Shown: positions 1-9,000 of the stretch, one piece after another
How positions within the stretch are numbered: position 1 is the stretch's first letter
Layout of the letters: every line of letters starts with the position of its first letter
NCBI GenBank assembly: GCA_050180235.1
Contig: JBFXEJ010000061.1
Span: forward strand, 1-36,003
Direction: 5' to 3'
Length of the DNA: 36,003 nucleotides
Source of the DNA: JAABRU01 sp050180235
GTDB taxonomy: Bacteria; Desulfobacterota; Desulfobacteria; Desulfobacterales; Desulfococcaceae
Position numbers and translations under genes: made by a program
The notes under the pieces: generated by a model
The model's database searches: none
What the model saw: only the letters and a program-made list of their open reading frames with translations
What the model was told of the DNA's origin: nothing

Positions 1-3000
1 GCTGTTACCGGAATCACAGTGGGCTGTTCTCCCGGAGTTACAGTGTCGCCGTCTGTCTGCTGACTGCGATCATTAATTCCGTCCCCGTTGGAATCATAGT
101 TTACGGTTCCCTGATTGGAAATCTGATTCACACCCGCAGGCAGGGGAGTGCTGAGCTGCACCCGGAATGTAACTGTCACCTGACCGTGAGCAGGTACGGC
201 AATGTTCTGAATCCGCAGAGTCGGGGTTTCAGTGACAACCGTGCTTCCCGAAGGTTTGCCCACACTTGCCGCAACATAGGCTGTATTGGCAGGAATGGCA
301 TCCACAAATTCCAGTCCGGCAACATCAAAACCGCTCTGATTTTTCAGTTCCACAGTATAGAGCAGAATATCGCCCGGCTCCACATTGCCCCCGTTTTCAT
401 CGCTTACGCTCTTGATGGCAAGTCCGTAAGGAATACCGGTGGGTGTTTCTGTGGGCTGATCTCCGGGATCAGAGGGATTACCGTCTGTGTCTTCCGAGCC
501 ATCATTTGTGCCATCCCCGTCAGAATCGTATTTCACTGCTCCCTGATTGTAAAGAACCGTTCCCACTGCAATACCGGAATCAACTATCACGTCAAAACCG
601 ATGGTTACGGAACTGCCTGCCGCAACATCGCCTGTCCATTCAATGCGTTTTGCTGTGCTGCTGTAAACCGCAGTTCCCCCACTTGCATTTACAGAGTCTG
701 CAACATAGACTGTATGAACAGGAATGCTGTCGGCAAATTCAACACCGGACGCATCCTGTGTTCCGGTATTTGGAATGGTGACAGTGTAACGGATGGTATC
801 GCCCGGAGTCACTGATCCGTTATTGTCCGCATCAGTCTGCATGACCCAGCCTTTGGCTGTTTCTCCGAAATTCGGGCCTGCTGTAACCGGAATCACAGTG
901 GGCTGTTCCCCCGGAGTTACAGTGTCGCCGTCTGTCTGCTGACTGCTGTCATTGGTTCCGTCTCCGTTAGCATCGTAACTCACCGTACCCTGATTCACAA
1001 TTTCCGTAACACCTGCTGCCAGAGGATTGTCCACCTGCACCCGGAATGTCAGACTGACCTGACCATTGGCCGGTAAAGTGATATTTTCAATCCGCAATGT
1101 CGGGGTGTGACTGACAACAGTGCTTCCCGAAGGATTGCTCACACTTGCCGCAACATAGCTTGTATGGGCAGGAATATCATCTGTAAACACTGCATTGGCA
1201 ACATCAAATCCGCTTTCATTCTTTATCACAACCGTATAAAGTAGTGTATCTCCCGGCTCCACATTGCCGCCATCTTCATCGCTTACACTCTTGGTGGATG
1301 TGAGTTGAACCTCTTCCACAGGCACTGTCACGGTGGCAGTGTCACAGATAGTCAGGTTCGCTTTATCACATATCTGATAGGTTACTGTGTAATTCCCGTT
1401 CGGGGTTCCCGGAGCCACATTCACCGCTCCTGTGGCAGTATCAAGAGTCACGCCCGCATGTGTGGAGGCTTCCTGTGTCAGGTTCACATCCGCAAGATTC
1501 ACAGGACTGGTTCCATTCAGACTGTCATTTGCCAGAACATTGGAAAGACTGGTTCCGCCTGCTGCCCCGTTCACTGCTGAACCCGTGTCATTCACCGCAT
1601 CAATGGCTGCCACTGTCACAGTCACCGTGGCAGTATCGCAGATCGTGGAATTGAGTTTGTCACAGATTTGATAGGTTACTGTGTAATTCCCGTCCGGTGT
1701 TCCCGCAGCCACATCAACTGATCCGTCTGTCACATCCAATGTCACACCCGTATGTGTTGAGGATACCTCTGTCAGGTTCACATCTGTCAGGACAACAGGA
1801 CTTGTTCCGTTCAGACTGTCGTTTGCCAGAACACTGGTCAGACTGGTTCCGCCCGCAGTTCCGTCAATCGCTGTTCCTGCATCATTGACCGCATCTATTG
1901 TCACCACTGTAACAGTCAAATCCGCACTATCGCAGTTGGACGGGTTCAGAATTTCGCAGACGGTGTACGGATACACATAGGTTCCCGCTGTCGTATTCGG
2001 GGCCACTGTGATCGTTCCGTCCGCATTCATGCTTATTGAACCGGCGGCCGGGGCCGGTGCCGTTCCGGGCGTCAGGGTCACAGCCGCGGGATCAACCGCG
2101 GCTCCGTTCAGGGTGTCGTTGTTCAGAACACTTTCCGCTGTAGTCGCTCCCGTAAGTCCGTTCACCGGCCCGAAACTGTCATCCGCAGCATCTATGACGG
2201 GCGGAGCAACCACCACCTCGGCCTGCGCCGTGTCGCAGTTGGACGGATTCAGAATTTCGCAGATGGTGTACGGATACACATAGATTCCCCCTGTCGTGTC
2301 CGGGGCTACCGTGATCGTTCCGTCCGCATTCATGACTATCGAACCGGCGGCCGGAGACGGGGCCGTTCCGGGCGTCAGGGTCACAGCCGCGGGATCAACC
2401 GCGGCTCCGTTCAGGGTGTCGTTGTTCAGAACACTTTCCGCTGTAGTCGCTCCCGTAAGTCCGTTCACCGGCCCGAAACTGTCATCCGCAGCATCTATGA
2501 CGGGCGGAGCCACCACCACCTCAGCCTGCGCCGTGTCACAGTTGGCCGGGTTCAGAATTTCGCAGATGGTGTACGGATACACATAGGTTCCCGCTGTCGT
2601 GCCGGGGGCCACTGTGATGGTTCCGTCAGCATTCATGGTTATTGAACCGGCTGCCGGGGCCGGTGCCGTTCCGGGCATCAGGGTCACAGCCGCGGGATCA
2701 ACCGCGGCTCCGTTCAGGGTGTCGTTGTTCAGAACACTTTCCGCTGTAGTCGCTCCCGTAAGTCCGTTCACCGGCCCGAAACTGTCATCAACCGCATCTA
2801 TGCCGGGCGGAGCCACAGTCACCGTGGCCTGCGCACTGTCGCAGTTGGACGGGTTCAGAATTTCGCAGACGGTGTACGGATACACATAGGTTCCCGCTGT
2901 CGTGTCCGGGGCTACCGTGATCGTTCCGTCCGCATTCATGACTATCGAACCGGCGACCGGAGACGGCGCCGTGCCCGGAGTCAGGGTCACAGCCGCGGGA

Positions 3001-6000
3001 TCAAGCAATGCTCCGTTCAGGGTGTCGTTGTTCAGAACACTTTCCGCTGTCGTCGCTCCCGTGAGTCCGTTCACCGGACCGAAACTGTCATCAACCGCAT
3101 CTATGACAGCCGGAACCACAGTCACCGTGGCCTGCGCACTGTCGCAGTTGGACGGGTTCAGAATTTCGCAGACGGTGTACGGATACACATAGGTTCCCGC
3201 TGTCGTGTCCGGGGCTACCGTGATCGTTCCGTCCGCATTCATGACTATCGAACCGGCGACCGGAGACGGCGCCGTGCCCGGAGTCAGGGTCACAGCCGCG
3301 GGATCAACCGCGGCTCCGTTGAGGGTGTCGTTGTTCAGAACACTTTCCGCTGTCGTCGCTCCCGTGAGTCCGTTCACCGGACCGAAACTGTCATCAACCG
3401 CATCTATGCCCGGCGGGGTCACAACCACTGTGGCCTGGGCCGTGTCGCAGTTGGACGGGGTCACGACTTCACAGATCGTGTAGAGATATACATAGGTTCC
3501 TGCACTTGTGTTCGAAGCCACTGTGATGGTTCCGTCCGCATTCATGGTTATTGAACCGGAGGCCGGGGTTGGCGCCGTACCAGGAGTCAAAGTTACATCC
3601 GCGGGATCAAAAACCGCTCCGTTGAGGGTGTCGTTGTCCAGAACACTAGCTGTGTCACCGCCCGTGAGTCCGTTCACCGGTGTTGCGGTGAAATCATCAT
3701 CAGCAGCGTCAATTATTGATATAAAAATATTTGTTAATGTCGGATCATCATCCGCTCCTGTATCCGGATCATCGGTGGGAACATTAATGCCGCCGTCTGC
3801 TGTTACGTTTCCCTGATTGGAAACCGCAGTTACTCCGGCAGGCAGGGGATCGGCAACTTCAACATTGAATGTGATGATAACGGAAGCACCGGGGATAACT
3901 GTGCCAACAGTCACATTCACAGACGTATCTCCCGCCGTGTTTCCGCTTACAACTGTTCCCTGACCTGTTTTGACTGATCCGGCCGCCAGAGGCGCATTGG
4001 TGTCAGGTGTGTCAGTGAATACCACATTTTCAGCCGGAGCATTGCCGGTATTGGCAATGACAACCCGGTAGGAAAGTGTGTCACCCTCAGACGGCACACC
4101 ATTTCCGTCTGCATCTGTGAACAGACTGTCGCTTTTCAGTGCATTGATATTGGGTACTGCTGTCACAGTCGTAACAGTGGGCTCCCCTTTTTCCGGTGTT
4201 ACGGGATCATTGGTCGGTACGGAAATTCCGCCATCTGCGGTTACTGTTCCCTGATTGGCAACCTGCGTCACTCCGCCGGGCAGTGGACTGTTTATGGTTA
4301 CGTCAAATTTGACAGTGGCAAATGCTCCGGCATTCAGTGTGCCGATAGTTACAGACAAATTTGGTGCAGAACCGTCATTGACTGTTCCCTGTGTGCTTGT
4401 CAAAGATGATGGCACATAAGTTGTATTGACCGGTACAGTATCGGCAAAAGACACACCTGCTGCGGATGTATTTCCGCTGTTGGCAATCGTGACTGTATAG
4501 GAAAGCGTATCACCGGGCGAAGGCACGCCATTGCCGTCCGCATCGGTTTTAAGCGTTACGCCTTTATCCGCCTCAATATAAGGCACTGCGGTTACTGTTG
4601 TGCCTGTGGGATCTTTCACTGTTGGGGTATCCGGATCATCTGTGGGTTCATCCGGAAGTTCAGTGCTTCTTACCCAGCCCTGATTTTCAATCCTGTTCAC
4701 ACCTGCGGGGAAGGGTGTTTTCACAGTCACCCGGAAGGTTATTGTAACAGATGCAGCCGGCGCAATGGTTCCGACAGCAACCTCCACAGTCTTGTCGCCT
4801 GCTGTATTTCCTTTGCTTACTGTTCCCTGCGAAGTGGAGACAGAAGTTGCCACAAGGTTTGTGTTTATATCCGGTATATCTGTGAAAACAACACCGGTGG
4901 CATCCAATGTGCCCGTGTTTTCAATAACAGCCGTGTATGCAATTGTATCTCCGGGAGAGGGATAACCGTTTCCATCCGCATCCGTATGCAGCGCGTCTGA
5001 TTTTTCCGCTGAAAGAACAGCTTTGCCCATTGTAATTGGCGTGGGATCATTTTCTCCGGGTTCATCAGCATTGCCGTCATTGTCCGGATCAGGATTGGTT
5101 CCGTCATCCGATGTGTCTGTATGCACACCGCTGGATGCCTGCGCCTGTCCCACAGCCGAGTTGTTGAAAGGCCCGGCAGAGGCTCCCGGATTAAATTTTA
5201 CATTGAACGTAATCGTGGCATTTGCGCCTGCGCCAAGAGTATCAGTTCCGGCAAGCAGTCTGGTGTCTGAAGTTCCGTTAAAACCTGCATTCACGGTCAA
5301 TGTTACGCTGGTCAGCCCCGTTACTTCCACCACAGAAGCAGGAGCCGCAAAGGTGGCTGAAAGATCATCTGTCACCTGCAGATAGGTCAGAGCCTCTGTA
5401 GCACTGAGATTTTCCACATAAATTGTTATTGCAGAGGTATAGGTTCCGTCTCCGTTATCCACTGCCTGCCCTGCCTGTTTTGCAATGCCAAGGCTGGAGA
5501 ATTTAATGGGTGTGGGATCATTTTCACCGGCCTCATTGGGACTGCCGTCATCATCGGGATCGGGATTTGTGCCGTTATCCGAAATATCTGAAGAAGTTGT
5601 CCCTCCCGGACTTGTGCCTGTGCCTGTGGCAGAGTTGTTAAACGGCCCGGAAGAACCATTGGGATTAAAGGTGACATCAAAGCTGATATATCCTGTTTCC
5701 CCTACGCCGAGAACATCGGTTCCTTTCAGAAGATTCTGATTTGTGTTTCCGTTAAATACGGGGGCGTCGTTTAAGGTCAGCATACTGGCTGTGAGATTTG
5801 CCACCGTATAGATTGCCGGATTCGGAAATGCCGAATTCAGATTGTCTGTCACCTGAACATTGTTGAGCACCACATTTCCCAAATTTTTGACAATGATGCT
5901 GATACCGGTCGTATAGGTTCCATCTCCGTTGCTTCTTGCCACACTTGCGGTTTTGGCTATGCCGATGACCGGATTTTCCACAATTCCGGCTGCGGTGGTG

Positions 6001-9000
6001 GCAAGATCATCATACCGGGGATCGCCGATAGCAGGATCCGTTGTCTGTTCATCACTGAAAATTTTGGCAATGTCCGTATGGGGTCCGGTGCTGCCGGGGA
6101 AGATGGTGACCTGCACACTGCCCCCGTAACCGACTTTGAGATCACCGACAGCGCATGTCACCACTCCTGCTGCTTCCAAACATCCGGTGCTGGCATTGAC
6201 AAAAACTGCTCCTGCGGGCAGGGTATCCTTGACGGAAATATTTGTGGCTGTGGTTGCTCCGGTATTGGTGTAGGAAAGAATATAGGTAAGACTGCCCACC
6301 ACATCCTCCCCGGCCACAGCAGCAATTCCCGGACTTACTGTGACAGTATTTCCGCTTATATCAGTTATCTGCGTCACATCAGTGTCGACACGGATGTACT
6401 GCCCCGCAGTCAGGGAGGAAACATCGCTCAGAACCAGATGGGTTGCATCGCTTACAGAACTGACTTTTGTTACAGGATAAGGCACACTTGCCGGGCCGGA
6501 TTTATCTATGGTCAATACCGGGCTTGCATTTACCGCAGAGTCAGTTGTGTCTGTTCTGCCGGAGGTGTTGCTGGAACTGACCGTTGCGGAGTTGGTGATT
6601 GTAGTTGAAGCAACAGGCATTGTGGAATCAATCTTTACCTGAAACTGCAATATCACCGTCACTCCGGAGCCGAGTGTGCCAATATCAAATACAGTTTTCT
6701 TGTAAGCGCTGTCATAATAGGCATTGTCATCCGGCGCACCTTTTGTATCCGTCCGGGCAGCCCCGTTATATTTTAATGAACCTGCCTGATAAGTTGTATA
6801 ATCCGGAATGGTATCTTCCACAATCACATCAGCAGCTGATGAAGCACCTTCATTGGTGACAGTCAGAGTATAAGTAAGTGTATCTCCCGGAGCATGGGGC
6901 CCGGCAGGCGAAACGGTTTTGTCAAAAACAAGATTGGGATTGCTGCTGATGGTTACGATAACAGGATCACTGGAACGGGTGCCTGTGGTTTCGTTATTCT
7001 GAACAGTGGCGGAATTGATTTTTGTTGTAGTTCCGGCAGGCACACCCGCACCGGCTACAATCATCTGAAAGGTTACTTTTGCGGTCGCACCTGCTGCAAG
7101 AGTACCGATATTGGTCTTGTTGTCATTAATAGGATCCCCATGAGCTGCACCGTCCAGTTTTGTGCCATAAGCTGAATCATATGTAAAATAGGTATCTGTC
7201 GGCAGTACATCATTAATAATTACAACTGTTGCTTCCGCATCGCCGCTGTTGAGAACCGTCAGTGTGTAAAGGACTGTATCACCTGGAAAAAGCAATGTAG
7301 AATCAGCGGATTTGTTTATAGTTACGTTGGGGCGTTTGACAATGGTTGAAGTAGTATCGCTGACAGGTGTCGTTTCATCACTGTCTATAGATGCGGTATT
7401 GTCCAAAGTTCCGGTGGCTTCGGTAGTTACATCGACCTTAACGGTAACAGAACCGCCTGTTCCGGCAGCAAGTGAGGCAATATTCCATGTTACTACTCCG
7501 CCAGCATGTGTTCCGCCTCCGGTTGCGCTGGAAAACATTGTAGCCGCCGGGAGTGTATCCGTAATAACAATATTATTTGCTGTTCCACCGCCAGTATTGG
7601 CATAATTTATGGTATAGGTCAATGTTCCGTTTGGGGAAACAGATAAGGCTGATGCCTGTTTGTTGATGATCAGATTGGCAGGATCAGGAGGAGTAATAAC
7701 GCATACATTGACGTAGTCGGTATAAAATCCATCACCACTTCCGCTGGCACTTGCCCAAAGATAAATTACAAGGTTATTTATTTCATCAACCGTAAAACTG
7801 CGACCCAGTACAGTATCCAAATCAACATTATTAATAGTATGTGCTGTTGCACTGGGAGTGTCATTCCAAGTTAGTCCGTAATCATTAATAAGAAGGGAAC
7901 CGTTTCCATATACATCAATTTTTACACCATTTATTTTTTTTTCATCATAAACAAGAGTCAATTGAACATCACTAGGAACGCTGGTCGCACCAAAAGAAGA
8001 AAAGTTGTACTGCTGATATAAAGATTCGTTATATCCCGTAGGAGCTGAATATTCATCTGAAAGTCCATCACTTTCTGTTGCAACATTTGATGGTGTAAAT
8101 GAGCTGCCAGATGTATCAGTTCCAGAAGTTGGTCCGCTACAGGTACTGCCGCCTCCGCCGCTTGTTACCCCCACCTGTACACTGTCACTCACCTGCGTTG
8201 TTTCATTTGAATCAATTGTTGCGGTATTGGTTGTGGGATTTGATCCGGTAAAGGGATTGCCTGTCTGCATGGTAACCGTTACAGAACCGGTTCCCCCGGC
8301 GGCTACTGTTCCGATATTCCAAGTTACAGTGGGCGCAGCATATGATCCTCCGCCTGTGTTTGAAACATAAGTAAATCCTGTGGGAACATCATCTGTAATA
8401 ATTACGCCTGTTGCAGCCACATTTCCGGTATTCATATAACTGATGGTAAATGTAACACTCCCACCCGGTACAATGGCACTTGAACCGGCACTCTTCTGAA
8501 CCACCAAATTTGGACGGGGGGCATCAATCAGAACTGTGGTGCTGGCAGTTTCTGAATCCACAACACTTGCGGGATTATTGTCATCATCAATGGTGGCTGT
8601 ATTCACTGAGGCAAGCGGTTCGGCATCCGGATAGGGATTGTTCACTGTTGCCTGAAATGTTACAGTATAAGGCCCTTCACCGGAGGCCAGATCCCCGACA
8701 TTCCATGTAATGGTTCCGCCTGCTTCTGTTCCTCCATTGGAAGCGGAACCGGGAACATAAGTTAATCCCGCAGGAACAGTATCTGTAATAATAACATCCG
8801 GCACATTTACCGGAGAATCATTGGAATAGCTTATTGTGTAGGTAATCGTATCGGTTCCGGGATCAGCTTTTCCATCACCGTCCGCATCTGTTGAAACCAC
8901 TGCGGATTTGCTGATATTCAGCAATGGCGCACCCACGCCAACAGGCAGCGGATCAGCCGTCATTGTGTAAGTGGTTGTGCCTCTTGTGGCAGAAGCACTG

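Noticed and set aside
1891..3710. Regularly spaced repeats as a possible CRISPR array
   Set aside because: The unit is 303 bp and fully coding, with no short repeat-spacer alternation and no cas genes.
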